Assembly (NCBI GenBank): GCA_009780415.1
Contig: WRAC01000010.1
Span: 1 to 61,091 of the forward strand
DNA from: Defluviitaleaceae bacterium
GTDB taxonomy: Bacteria > Bacillota > Clostridia > Lachnospirales > WRAX01
Direction of reading: 5' to 3'
Length of the DNA: 61,091 nt
The first letter of the stretch is position 1; each line of letters starts with the position of its first letter. The notes under the pieces are model-generated. The model made no database searches and was not told where the DNA came from. It worked only from the letters and a program-made list of their open reading frames with translations. This document shows positions 24,310 to 33,482 of this stretch, piece by piece. The translations under genes and the position numbers were made by a program.

Positions 24310-25236
24310 TTAAAGCCTCGACAGAATAAAGAAAGCCTGTGCTTCCGGTGCGGCGCCGGGTTTGTCGAAGTGAGGCGCGCCGCATGCCCCGCGCAGTATG
24401 CCGTACTCGTCCACTTGCTTCAAGACGGCATCGAGCGTTTCCGGGACGCGTTTCATAAACGAAGCGTCCAGCCAGCCCGTTTGCACGCCCTTTTTAATCG
24501 TATAGCACAGCATCTGGGCGAAATTGGCTTCCACAAAGGTATCCGGGTCGTCCAATATATTATGGAACAGCATATCGTTCCGCTGCAGCTCCAGCGCGGA
24601 TTCAATTGTTTTACGCACAATCTCGGCGTAACGTTTCTTCGTATTTGAATCGTTTATGCCCTCAATCATGCGGGCAAGACCGCTTATGGCCCAGCCGTTT
24701 CCGACACCCCAGAATTTATCTATGATAAACCGGCTCTCGGTTTCATCCCAGATGTGCTTGAACAGTGATTTTTCCGGGATATACAAATGTTCAATGTAAC
24801 CGTCGGCCTGTTTAATAGCCTCGGCTTCGTAACCGGCTTTCACAAGGCCGGGCGGCAGCATATACATGGAATCCACCCAAAACTGTTTGGCGTAATCGAC
24901 ATGGTAGACGATTCCCGTTTCGTTGCGCGGCGCGTCCTCAAGTACCCAACGCAGCGCTTTGTACAGAGCGGTTTTTAGCATTTCGTCCCTTGTTATTTCA
25001 ACGGCTTTTACATGAGCCTCCAAAGCGGATAAGGGGTCGGTGCATGTTGTCTCGCCGTACATTAGACCCAGCCGGCCATCGTCCCTTTGGCGGTTGGCCA
25101 TGTCGAGAACGAGCCCGACAGCCGTCTCCGTATCCCCCGCCTCAAAAAAGGCTTGGGCGCAAACTCCTTGTTCCCAAGAATGGCGCTGCATACACAACAA
25201 CGCCATTTTTGCCTTGTTTATTATATCCATGCTCAT
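24310..25236 (-). CDS. GH105/GH88-like unsaturated glucuronyl/galacturonyl hydrolase
   Basis: The 308-aa protein follows the (alpha/alpha)6-barrel pattern of YteR/GH105. The catalytic Asp lies in FWVDSMYMLPP (Asp122), and the WGVGNGWAISGLARM motif spans residues 176-190. It would hydrate and release unsaturated uronic acid from pectin oligosaccharides made by lyases, in the cytoplasm because there is no signal peptide. It is somewhat shorter than typical GH105 enzymes (about 350-380 aa). Its ATG overlaps the stop of the PL22-like gene by 4 bp (ATGA), so it is the last gene of the operon. No strong terminator follows, only a weak AT-rich stem near 24280-24305. Confidence 0.85.
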   Translation of the reverse strand: MSMDIINKAKMALLCMQRHSWEQGVCAQAFFEAGDTETAVGLVLDMANRQRDDGRLGLMYGETTCTDPLSALEAHVKAVEITRDEMLKTALYKALRWVLEDAPRNETGIVYHVDYAKQFWVDSMYMLPPGLVKAGYEAEAIKQADGYIEHLYIPEKSLFKHIWDETESRFIIDKFWGVGNGWAISGLARMIEGINDSNTKKRYAEIVRKTIESALELQRNDMLFHNILDDPDTFVEANFAQMLCYTIKKGVQTGWLDASFMKRVPETLDAVLKQVDEYGILRGACGAPHFDKPGAAPEAQAFFILSRL

Positions 25237-26246
25237 GGTTTTTTTATTTGGTCAAGATCTATTGCGCAAACGTTGCAAAAACCTTTATCAATCGGCGCGT
25301 TGTACAATACCACATTGCCTGAGCGGTTGAAGGAGGGATGCGGATGCTCCGCGCCGGTTGCAGGTTCCGCAAGGTTTGCCAGCACTTCCTCCGCGCCCGT
25401 CTCGGCGTTTATAAGCATGATTTGGTTTTTCCATCCCATGTAAACGCCGGTTATGCGGTCGGCTGTTATCCATTTGCCCGCTCTGTCGGGAGCGCAGTGC
25501 AGGTATTGCGTGGATTCAGCCATAACCTTGAAATTATGACCGTCCCTGGTTCCGCGCATAATGTGGTTCGGATATTTAATAAAATATAAATAATCCCCGT
25601 CGCCCGTCCATACCTCGTGGGTAATCCAATCGCCTTCTTTTTCCACATAATACGGGCGTACCGTGCGTGTGGGGTAATCAAACATCCAAATGCGTTGTAA
25701 GGCGTCACCCGTTGTTTCATGTATGTACATAACGGATTCGTCATCCCCGGGGCAGGCTTGGCAATGGCCAAGAACATGGTCATCTTTCCAGACAACTTCC
25801 GCAACGCCCTTTTTGGGGTCCAGCACAACCAGCGCGTAAATTTTATTGGCAAGCTGGTACGAGCTCCATATCAGCCCTGATTTTGATGCCGAAAAATGCC
25901 CGGTACAGCGCCCGGGCGGCAGAACGCCCACTTCCGTAAGCTTGCCCGTGAGCGTCTCGAACCTGTACACGGAATCCTCTTTTCGCACATAAGCGCAATC
26001 GCGGTGATAATCCATCCCCAAATTCGTATAACCTTCCCCGAGCGCCAGTTCCTGCTTCCCCGTCGCGTACTCCACACGGTAAATAGCCGATTTTTCGTTT
26101 TCGGTTCTTATGTAAAAGAAATATTTATCATCGGAAGTAAAACTTTCCGTCGTAAAGTAAAACTTGCTGGAACGCTCCTTGCTGTTGGTAAACTGCTTGA
26201 TAACATACCCTGTATCTTTGTCCTTGTATTCAAATAATTCGTTCAT
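25233..26246 (-). CDS. oligogalacturonate lyase-like beta-propeller protein (PL22-like)
   Basis: The 337-aa protein is a seven-bladed-propeller-type sequence with repeated SxDxKYxxY blades. It has the PL22-type signatures GHCQACPGDD and AEHPHPSF followed by GNVVLYNAP near the C-terminus. His residues of that kind bind the catalytic Mn2+ in oligogalacturonate lyases, which cleave di- and tri-galacturonates to unsaturated products for the neighbouring GH105. It has no signal peptide, as expected for a cytoplasmic enzyme. It lies between the binding-protein gene, with a hairpin in the gap, and the GH105 gene. Substrate could also be a related uronate. Confidence 0.75.
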   Translation of the reverse strand: MNELFEYKDKDTGYVIKQFTNSKERSSKFYFTTESFTSDDKYFFYIRTENEKSAIYRVEYATGKQELALGEGYTNLGMDYHRDCAYVRKEDSVYRFETLTGKLTEVGVLPPGRCTGHFSASKSGLIWSSYQLANKIYALVVLDPKKGVAEVVWKDDHVLGHCQACPGDDESVMYIHETTGDALQRIWMFDYPTRTVRPYYVEKEGDWITHEVWTGDGDYLYFIKYPNHIMRGTRDGHNFKVMAESTQYLHCAPDRAGKWITADRITGVYMGWKNQIMLINAETGAEEVLANLAEPATGAEHPHPSFNRSGNVVLYNAPIDKGFCNVCAIDLDQIKKP

Positions 26247-26265
26247 TTGCTTCCCCCTGTTTTAA

Positions 26266-26295
26266 TGAAAAAGGGGAACTATAAAAGCTCCCCTT
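26266..26295 (-). terminator. hairpin after the pectin-operon binding-protein gene
   Basis: On the minus strand: AAGGGGA / TCCCCTT with an 11-nt loop, followed by TTTC. It starts 22 nt after the binding-protein stop and precedes the PL22-like gene. It is likely a partial terminator or mRNA 3'-end stabiliser. Confidence 0.6.
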
Positions 26296-26316
26296 AATTA
26301 TTATTTAAATGTTGAA

Positions 26317-27849
26317 TTACTCTTCGATTGTGTTTACTTCGTCAAAAGCGACTTGCAGCTCGTCAAGGGAGTCCTGACCGCCTTCGGCGTACCAGCGGGC
26401 GGTTTCTAATCCGAATCCTGCCAAGTCGATATTACCCATGACATAGTTGACGACCGCGTCGTCTATGATCTGGTTAAGGGAGCGCATGCTGAGTGTCCAG
26501 GTGGGGGACATTACCGCAAACGGAAGTATCGGGTTGTAAACGGCAAACTCAATGTTTTCAACCTGTACTTCGTCATGGCGGACTTCGCGCGGGTTGCGCC
26601 ACTGCCTGTAGGTAAGGTCGTCCCTCATTCTAAACTGGTTCAGGCCTTCTACTATATCCCAGCCATTGAGGATTTCCGCGCGGGGGATAACTAAAATGGT
26701 TTCGTCGTCAACCCATTCGTAGTTTACGTCTTCCGCGCCCCAAATCAAGATATTCTGGCCGATTTCATCGTTCAGCATGTTAAGGAAGTTGAGATGGTGG
26801 CGTAAATCCTCCTCGGTTCTTGCTCCGGTGGTGGAGATGGCGACATAACCCATATGCCCGTCATGGGCGCGTACGAGGAGTTCCCCGTGTCTATTGGCAA
26901 CGGAACCCATTACCCAGATATGAGTGCCGGCATCGACATCTTCCTGTGTGATAATGCCGTTGTCGCGTAAACCGTTGGCGGCGCGTCTGGATTCGTCAGT
27001 AACGTCCATATGCCAGCCAGCTTCGCTTCTGCGCAGGAAATGCGCCCAATCGCTCGTTTGCAAGGCCGCGAAGTCTGTGTTGATTAAGCCTTCGTCGTAT
27101 AATTTCTTGCTGAAATCAAGCGCTTCGATGAAGCCTTCATGCTCAAACCACGGATAAAGCTGACCTTCCTCGTCAACGCCGAATCTGTTTGGCGCGCCGT
27201 GCATTACAGCCAGGTCATGGAAGGGACCCATGTGGAAGCCGGTCCAAGCCATGCCGAATGTTGCGCTGCCGTCACCGTTGGGGTCGTTGTTTGTGAACGC
27301 GTACAGTACCTCGTACAGCTCGTCAAGGGTTGTGGGTTCCTCAAGCCCTACGTTCTCAAGCCAGTCGCTGCGGTAAACCATGCCGGGGCGTCCGACGGGG
27401 CGCATACGGGGGATACCGAAATAGCGGCCGCCGATGGATATGTTGTTAAAGACGTTCTGGTTGATTTCGGCCAAGTTCGGGTATTCCATGATATAATCGG
27501 TGATATCCCAGAAAGCGCCGGACTGGGCGGCCTGTACGATAGGCCCGGTGTTACCGGTTATTACGACAAGGCCGGGTAAATCGTCGGTCAGACGGGTGTT
27601 CATCTGCGCGTCATAATCCGCGTTCAGAACATAGAATAATTCGATTCTGTAACCGGTATGTTCCTCCAGCGCTAATATAGCCGGATGGTCGCTGGCAATA
27701 ATCTCGCCGCTGTGGGATACTGTGAGGATGGTGATGGTGTAACGGTCATCACCGTCGTCGCGGGTACCGGAACCGCAGGCTGATAAAACCATTGTAAAGG
27801 CTAGCATTACAGCCGTTACCGCAACAAGTAACTTTTTCATTGATTTCAT
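26317..27849 (-). CDS. extracellular sugar-binding lipoprotein, LplA type
   Basis: The 510-aa binding protein has a lipoprotein signal (lipobox LSAC, Cys 25). It shows the LplA/YtcQ-like features AILALEEHTGYRIE, PGLVVITGNTG, an FGIPRMRPVGRPGMVYRSDWLE segment, and NNDPNGDGSATFGMAW. It would present pectin-derived oligosaccharides to the two permeases encoded just upstream on the minus strand. A GGAGGAAT site precedes the start. It is the third gene of the operon. Confidence 0.9.
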   Translation of the reverse strand: MKSMKKLLVAVTAVMLAFTMVLSACGSGTRDDGDDRYTITILTVSHSGEIIASDHPAILALEEHTGYRIELFYVLNADYDAQMNTRLTDDLPGLVVITGNTGPIVQAAQSGAFWDITDYIMEYPNLAEINQNVFNNISIGGRYFGIPRMRPVGRPGMVYRSDWLENVGLEEPTTLDELYEVLYAFTNNDPNGDGSATFGMAWTGFHMGPFHDLAVMHGAPNRFGVDEEGQLYPWFEHEGFIEALDFSKKLYDEGLINTDFAALQTSDWAHFLRRSEAGWHMDVTDESRRAANGLRDNGIITQEDVDAGTHIWVMGSVANRHGELLVRAHDGHMGYVAISTTGARTEEDLRHHLNFLNMLNDEIGQNILIWGAEDVNYEWVDDETILVIPRAEILNGWDIVEGLNQFRMRDDLTYRQWRNPREVRHDEVQVENIEFAVYNPILPFAVMSPTWTLSMRSLNQIIDDAVVNYVMGNIDLAGFGLETARWYAEGGQDSLDELQVAFDEVNTIEE

Positions 27850-27951
27850 AATATTCCTCCTGTTTTGATTTTATTTCAAGGCTTGCCTTATGGCTTGCCT
27901 GGAAATCAGCACGTGCGGCATGTTGCGGGCGGGACGCCCGCGTTCCCAGCG

Positions 27952-28833
27952 CTACCCTTTTATCGCGCCCACCATAACGCCCTTGGTGAAATGCCTTTGG
28001 ATAAAGGGGTATACGACAAGGATGGGGACGGTGGCAAACACGATAACAGCGTTTCTGATGCTTTCAGACGGCGGTGTGACCAAAGAGGGGTCGAAATTTG
28101 CGTCGTCGATGCGCCCCGCAGACAGCATGACAATACTGCGGAGTATAAGCTGCAGCGTCCAGCGGTCGGGACGGCTGGGTAGGTAGAATAGGGCAGGGCG
28201 GTAAGCGCCCCAGTAACCAACGGCGTAAAAAAGTGAAAAGGTGGCGATTGCCGCTTTGGACAAGGGGAGCACAATCCTTAGAAAAACCGTTATGTCCGAA
28301 GCTCCGTCTATTCTGGCGGATTCCTCAAGCTCCGCTGGGATGGACTGGAAAAAGTTTTTAAGTACTATCAGGTTCCATGTGCTGACGGCACCGGGGAGTA
28401 TGAGCGCCCAATACGAATTAAGAAGGCCGAGGTTGCGGACGTTTAGGTAAGCGGGAATCATTCCGCCGCTGAACACCAGCGTAAATGTTACCATCATTAA
28501 GATGGCGGTACGCCCGACAAGGTACTTTTTAGAGAGCGGATAAGCGAATGTAAGCGTAATTAACATGGATACAAGGGTACCAAGCCCGGTGGTCCAGATT
28601 GAAACCCACAAAGCCCGGGGGAGAGTGCGTGATGAAAATATGTATCTGTAGCCCTCAAGCTGGAAGGTACGGGGAATCAGGAAGAAGGGGCGCGAGGCGA
28701 CCTCCGCCTGGGTGGCGAAAGAGGTGCCGATAATATACACGAACGGTATAACGGTTATCGCCGCGCAAAAGATAAGGAAAAACACGTTGAATACATCGAA
28801 AATCCTTGATGCCGTAGAGTCGTTGCGTATCAT
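27952..28833 (-). CDS. carbohydrate ABC transporter permease, LplC/YtcP type
   Basis: The 293-aa permease has six hydrophobic helices, the EAA loop EESARIDGASDITVFLRIVLPLS (about 178-200; shown to the family by the DGAS and LPLS core), and the typical C-terminal GVMVGAIKG. It pairs with the permease encoded 11 nt upstream. The pair lacks its own ATPase gene, so a shared MsmX-like ATPase is expected. Confidence 0.9.
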   Translation of the reverse strand: MIRNDSTASRIFDVFNVFFLIFCAAITVIPFVYIIGTSFATQAEVASRPFFLIPRTFQLEGYRYIFSSRTLPRALWVSIWTTGLGTLVSMLITLTFAYPLSKKYLVGRTAILMMVTFTLVFSGGMIPAYLNVRNLGLLNSYWALILPGAVSTWNLIVLKNFFQSIPAELEESARIDGASDITVFLRIVLPLSKAAIATFSLFYAVGYWGAYRPALFYLPSRPDRWTLQLILRSIVMLSAGRIDDANFDPSLVTPPSESIRNAVIVFATVPILVVYPFIQRHFTKGVMVGAIKG

Positions 28834-28844
28834 GTTTATCCCCC

Positions 28845-29804
28845 CTAAAAGATCCCGGATTCGCCCGCTTTTTTAGCGAGCTTGTTAGTGCCTAGTATCA
28901 ATACCATGCCTATAACGGATTTGAACAGGCCGATGGCTGTGGTGTAGCTGAATTGCCCGTTTACTATACCCTCCCTGTAGGTGAAGGTGTCAAGCACGTC
29001 AGAAACCACGCGGTTTCCGGCGTTTGACATAAGGAAGAGCTGGTCGAATCCATTATCCAGGACATTTCCCATGCGTAAAATTAATAAAATGACTATGGTG
29101 CTTCGGATGGCGGGCAGCGTTATATGCCAGACCTGCCGCCATCGCCCCGCGCCGTCGACTATGGCGGCTTCGTACTGCTCCATGTCAACGCCTGTCAAAG
29201 CGGCTAGAAAAACTATGGTGCCCCATCCCGATTCCTTCCATATTGTTTGGATGATGATTATAGGCCGGAACCATCGGGGTTCGGTTAGGAAAGAGGCTGT
29301 GTTACCGCTTAAAGTGGTTATCAGGCCGTTTATAGGCCCCGTAGAGTTCAGGAGCATGAAAGAAATACTGGCGACAATGACCCATGAAATAAAATGCGGT
29401 ACGTAAATCGCCGACTGTATGGCGCGCTTGAACCATTTAAGCCGTATTTCGTTAAGGAAAAGCGCCAGTATGATGGGTGCGGGGAAAGCAAAAATTATAC
29501 TGTAAAACGACAAAAGCAGCGTATTTATCATTAGTGTGGCAAATGTGGCGCTGTTGAAGAAATTGGTAAAATGCTTGAGGCCGACCCAGGGGCTTTCGGA
29601 AAAGCCCCGGAAAATGTTATAGTCTTGAAATGAAATCAAAATTCCCCACATGGGGAGGTAGCGGAACAGTATAAAAAACGCCAGGCCGGGTATAAGCATT
29701 ATGTACAACCAGTAGCTCTTGCGCATTATCTTTAGTGTTTTTATGAAACTGTTCCACGAAAATCTTGATTTTCGTACTCTCACGGGCGCAGACGGATTTG
29801 CCAA
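28845..29804 (-). CDS. carbohydrate ABC transporter permease, LplB type
   Basis: The permease has a 35-residue basic lead, six helices (first: YWLYIMLIPGLAFFILFRYLP) and an EAA-type loop EQYEAAIVDGAGRWRQVWHI. The frame is open 8 codons further upstream to an ATG at 29826-29828, but that ATG would lie only about 2 nt from the predicted transcription start and has no ribosome site. The TTG at 29802-29804 follows a GAGAGGTG site by 8 nt and is preferred (319 aa). It is the first gene of the pectin operon. Confidence 0.86.
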   Translation of the reverse strand: MANPSAPVRVRKSRFSWNSFIKTLKIMRKSYWLYIMLIPGLAFFILFRYLPMWGILISFQDYNIFRGFSESPWVGLKHFTNFFNSATFATLMINTLLLSFYSIIFAFPAPIILALFLNEIRLKWFKRAIQSAIYVPHFISWVIVASISFMLLNSTGPINGLITTLSGNTASFLTEPRWFRPIIIIQTIWKESGWGTIVFLAALTGVDMEQYEAAIVDGAGRWRQVWHITLPAIRSTIVILLILRMGNVLDNGFDQLFLMSNAGNRVVSDVLDTFTYREGIVNGQFSYTTAIGLFKSVIGMVLILGTNKLAKKAGESGIF

Positions 29805-29836
29805 ACCACAGACACCTCTCGCGGTCATTTTTAGTT

Positions 29837-29865
29837 ATTGTACACAAAATCCGGCAGAATGTCAA
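29837..29865 (-). promoter_or_regulatory. promoter of the pectin-oligosaccharide operon
   Basis: On the minus strand TTGACA (29860-29865) and TACAAT (29837-29842) are separated by 17 bp. This near-consensus promoter sets the transcript start near 29830. Confidence 0.8.
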
Positions 29866-30004
29866 ATGAAAACAAACCCAAAAACTACACATTAGTTATA
29901 AAATCCAACTAAAATCATAGTAAAATCAACCATTATAAATTTTTGTTAACCATTCTGAACCTTTCCTCGCTAATGTCAAATATTAACGCACACAGTGCTT
30001 TTGT

Positions 30005-30038
30005 GTAACTTATGCGTTTATATTTGTAACTTACGCGT
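30005..30038 (+). promoter_or_regulatory. direct-repeat operator, probable LytTR binding site
   Basis: GTAACTTATGCGT (30005-30017) and GTAACTTACGCGT (30026-30038) match at 12 of 13 positions and are offset by 21 bp, two helical turns. LytTR regulators bind such pairs of direct repeats. The pair lies about 12 bp upstream of a weak -35 region and a TACTAT -10 (30073-30078), just before the LytTR gene. Confidence 0.65.
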
Positions 30039-30094
30039 GGCCCCAAGACTAATAAAGAAGCGCTATCGTAGGTACTATATGGGTAGGTGAGATT

Positions 30095-30544
30095 ATGAGG
30101 CTGATTTTAAAACAATTGCAGGATATTTCCGAAACCGAGGTCGAAATCCGCTATGCGCAAATGGATGCCAGAATACACAACCTTATAAAGCAAGTGGAGC
30201 AGAGCAAGCAATATCTTTATGGCATGGAGAATGGACGGCAGCACCGCATTTTGGTAAATGATATTTTTTATGCGGAAAGCGTGGACAGAAAAACATACAT
30301 TTATACCAAATTGGATATTTTTCATTGTGAGCTGAAATTGTATCAAATACTTATGAAAAACGTTGATTTTGTACAGGCAAGCAAATCCTGTGTAGTTAAC
30401 ATAAACGTCCTGGAAAATATCCGGACATTACTAAACAGCCGTATGGAAGGCACATTGATCAATGGTGAGAAGATAACGATCTCCCGTACCTATATTCCGG
30501 GTATAAGGGCGGCGTTTACCGAAAAGGGAGGAGATGCGGAATGA
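30095..30544 (+). CDS. LytTR-domain transcriptional regulator
   Basis: The 149-aa protein has a short N-terminal helical region and a C-terminal LytTR DNA-binding domain (about 48-143) with HRILVNDIFYAESVDRKTYIY and FVQASKSCVVNINVLENI. There is no receiver domain. This type is usually auto-regulatory and is encoded with a DUF3021 membrane protein and an ABC exporter, exactly as here. It overlaps the next gene by 4 bp. The likely target is the direct repeat at 30005-30038. Confidence 0.92.
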   Translation: MRLILKQLQDISETEVEIRYAQMDARIHNLIKQVEQSKQYLYGMENGRQHRILVNDIFYAESVDRKTYIYTKLDIFHCELKLYQILMKNVDFVQASKSCVVNINVLENIRTLLNSRMEGTLINGEKITISRTYIPGIRAAFTEKGGDAE

Positions 30545-30942
30545 AGAAATTCATCAAGGATTGGCTTATGAATTTTGCGATAATCGTGATTGTCCTGTAT
30601 GTCTTTGATTTTATTTTATATGGGCAGGGGGGAAATAAGGTTTTTATTTTTCAACTGCTTTTTGTCACCCTGCTGATTAGGCTGCTGGCGAAGCTAACCA
30701 GCAAATTTATTTCATTATACTACCCTGTTCTTGAGTACCTACTTGAATTTGCGATGGTTAACATTGTTGTCCTTGGCAGCGGCTTGTTGTTAAAGTGGTT
30801 CAGGCTTGAAAACATCTGGCATCCCATATTAGTCATCGCGGTAGTTTATGCGGCGGCTTTTGTACTGGATTTAACGCGGACAAACCGCGATATCGCATTT
30901 ATAAATGAGCAGATAAAACGCAGACGGGGGTTTGGAAAATGA
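30541..30942 (+). CDS. DUF3021-like integral membrane protein
   Basis: The 133-aa protein has four hydrophobic helices and a C-terminal amphipathic basic tail (INEQIKRRRGFGK). Its size, topology and position between a LytTR gene and an ABC permease are those of DUF3021 proteins, which are thought to act with the LytTR regulator as a membrane-bound brake or sensor. Start and stop overlap both neighbours by 4 bp (ATGA), so all are translationally coupled. Confidence 0.83.
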   Translation: MKKFIKDWLMNFAIIVIVLYVFDFILYGQGGNKVFIFQLLFVTLLIRLLAKLTSKFISLYYPVLEYLLEFAMVNIVVLGSGLLLKWFRLENIWHPILVIAVVYAAAFVLDLTRTNRDIAFINEQIKRRRGFGK

Positions 30943-33458
30943 TAATATATAAACATATATTAAGGAATCTAGGTAAAAAAAAGCTGAGGAGCTTATTGGT
31001 TCTGCTGTCAATTGGTTTATCGACCGCGTTGTTTTTTGCGACATTGGGTCTCGGCGCGGCGATTGAAAGGCTTGCGATTGCCCAGATGCGCCAGTTTACG
31101 GGTTCAACCGATCTTATTATGGTGAATAGGTATGACGAGTTGTACGTTACTACCGATAGCTTGCTGTACATATCTCCAGAAAGCCTTAAAGCGGTTACCG
31201 GGATTAGTTATTATGCGGGCCAGCTTCAGCATTACGCGACGGTTATCCCGGCTGACGGTGACCGTCTTTATATGCAGATTATCGGCGGGGACTTTGCTGA
31301 TTTTGAAAGATTTAACCCCATTGTCTTCGCCGATAGGCATGAAGGGCTTAATGACTTCAGCGGCGATAAAATTATAATAAGCCGGGCTTTTGCGGAAAAA
31401 CATAATTATAAGACCGGAGATATAATGGAAATGCACTTCGGGAAAAGAACGCATGCGCAGATGCTGATTGTGGGGGTAGCCGAATCCACGGGCATATTCC
31501 TTATGGAGCTGCCGGACATTGGCATAGTTCCAATGGATTTCGCAAATGAGGCATTAAACGCGGGCGGCCTGCCGAATGTAATCTATATTGCCGCAAGCGA
31601 CAAGAATCAAATTGATAAGCTTAAGCAAGATATCGAGGCTATTTATCCGCGGGCGGCTGTGGAATACGCGGTCAACGAGCTGCTGGCAGCGTCGCGCGCC
31701 AACACGGCGGCAATGCCCTTTGCGGTTTCGTCAATATTCGTGGTGGTTATGGGCCTGTTTATCGTAATCACCTCGTTCAATCTGATTTTCATTGAACGTC
31801 TGCCGTCCCTTGGCGCGTTCAGAACGGTAGGGTGTACCAAAATAAGGATGACGATGATCAATTTAAGCGAGGCGCTGACGTTTGGTTTGCTGGGCGGGGT
31901 TTTTGGATGTCTGCTGGGCTTGGCCGCGCTTAATATAATCGGGGGCGTTTATGTGCCCGGCGTAAGCGGAGGGGTAGGGGTTACCTTTCAAATCAACAGC
32001 ATACATCTGATTTTTACCGTTTTGTTTGGGGCCGCGCTTACGCTTATCGGGGCGCTTGTCCCGGTTATAAAGATTTCCCGGATCCCCTTGCGCAATATTA
32101 TTTTGGGAGACATCATAAAACATAAAAAAAGAGAGGCATCGCGCAGCGTAATAACGTGCGCATTATCGGCAGTTGTGTTTGCAATGAGTGTACATACACC
32201 GCACTTTATCAAACCGGGTTTAACAAGTTTCATTGTTGCTGTTATATGCATGGTTTTGATTATCGTAGCGTCAATTTTACTGATTCAAGGCGTTATCAAG
32301 CTCATCGCAATATTAATCGGCAGGCGCGCGGGGACATTCGCTGCCCTTTGGATCGGCATAAAAAATGTCACAGACAACAGCAAGCTCTTAGACATTGTAA
32401 GGCTTATCACAATTTCTGTATCATGCACCGTATTTATGGCGGTATTTACACTCTCGGTCAGTAATACGGCCAGGGAAATAAATACGGGTTTTTTCAACTA
32501 TGATTATATGCTGATCATTCGCGGCGCCCGTCAAGATGAGCTTGACAGGCTGAGGGCGGTTGAAGGCGTTGACGACACCCTTGGGTATTACACAGTCTTT
32601 AATCAGTACGTGCCCTCATTTAACTCTTTTTTAAGCGTCCTTTACGGAATCGAGGATGAGAAGTACTTTGATTACGTAAAAACTGATTTTGATAATAATA
32701 CGCTGGCTGCCATTAGGGGTCTTGACAATGGGCGTAACATCATCCTGACCACGCATCTGCAGCGCCTGTTTGATATTAACATTGGCGACGAGGTAACGCT
32801 GAACTTTTATGGGGAGGATTATGTCTACACTGTTACGGGGTTTGTGCATTCTCCCAATGACGGCGGTGTCTCCGGATTTATCTCCGCCGGCAACATCAAA
32901 TCGGACGGCAGGCAAATATCATTTTCCCGGCTCTATGTTCGCGCCGCTGAAACGCCGCAGGCTATGGCAAACACACGCGCCGAATTTTTGGGACGCGTCC
33001 TCTTTATGGAAACAATAGATGATTTATTGGAAGAGAGCTACAACGCTTTTATGCGCATATTCGACGTGCTGACCGCCTATGCCGTTCTGGCTACAATAAT
33101 CGGCGTTGCGGGTATTTTTAACAATACGTTCGCCAGCTTTATCGAAAGGAAAAGGGAGCTGGCCGTGATGCGTTCTGTCGGGATGAGCAAAAGCCAATTA
33201 CGCCGGGTGATGGCATCTGAGGCGGTCGTCATTGCCGTATCCGGTACGCTGCTTTCCTTTGCCGCCGCCGCCGGGATGTTATCCGTCGCGCCCGTGATGA
33301 TGGGATTCATGTGGCATGAGAAATTAATTATTACATATAATCCCGCAATATTCGGCGCGGCTATGCTGTTTATCATGGCGTGCATGTCTTTGGCTGCATT
33401 TGTATCTATTTCAAGGACTTCGAAAATGAGCATAATTGAAGCTATCAAATATGAATAA
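30939..33458 (+). CDS. large ABC transporter permease with two FtsX domains
   Basis: The 839-aa permease has an N-terminal helix, an extracellular domain (about 40-240), an FtsX block with three helices (about 250-390), a central helix pair (about 410-450), a second anchored extracellular domain, and a C-terminal FtsX block (about 710-835) containing ERKRELAVMRSVGMSKSQLRR. This is the ten-helix architecture of permeases that export, or respond to, antimicrobial peptides and lipids. It lies directly upstream of its ATPase (24 nt). Its trigger is unknown. Confidence 0.92.
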   Translation: MIIYKHILRNLGKKKLRSLLVLLSIGLSTALFFATLGLGAAIERLAIAQMRQFTGSTDLIMVNRYDELYVTTDSLLYISPESLKAVTGISYYAGQLQHYATVIPADGDRLYMQIIGGDFADFERFNPIVFADRHEGLNDFSGDKIIISRAFAEKHNYKTGDIMEMHFGKRTHAQMLIVGVAESTGIFLMELPDIGIVPMDFANEALNAGGLPNVIYIAASDKNQIDKLKQDIEAIYPRAAVEYAVNELLAASRANTAAMPFAVSSIFVVVMGLFIVITSFNLIFIERLPSLGAFRTVGCTKIRMTMINLSEALTFGLLGGVFGCLLGLAALNIIGGVYVPGVSGGVGVTFQINSIHLIFTVLFGAALTLIGALVPVIKISRIPLRNIILGDIIKHKKREASRSVITCALSAVVFAMSVHTPHFIKPGLTSFIVAVICMVLIIVASILLIQGVIKLIAILIGRRAGTFAALWIGIKNVTDNSKLLDIVRLITISVSCTVFMAVFTLSVSNTAREINTGFFNYDYMLIIRGARQDELDRLRAVEGVDDTLGYYTVFNQYVPSFNSFLSVLYGIEDEKYFDYVKTDFDNNTLAAIRGLDNGRNIILTTHLQRLFDINIGDEVTLNFYGEDYVYTVTGFVHSPNDGGVSGFISAGNIKSDGRQISFSRLYVRAAETPQAMANTRAEFLGRVLFMETIDDLLEESYNAFMRIFDVLTAYAVLATIIGVAGIFNNTFASFIERKRELAVMRSVGMSKSQLRRVMASEAVVIAVSGTLLSFAAAAGMLSVAPVMMGFMWHEKLIITYNPAIFGAAMLFIMACMSLAAFVSISRTSKMSIIEAIKYE

Positions 33459-33482
33459 GAATTCTAAAGGAGGATATTTTTT

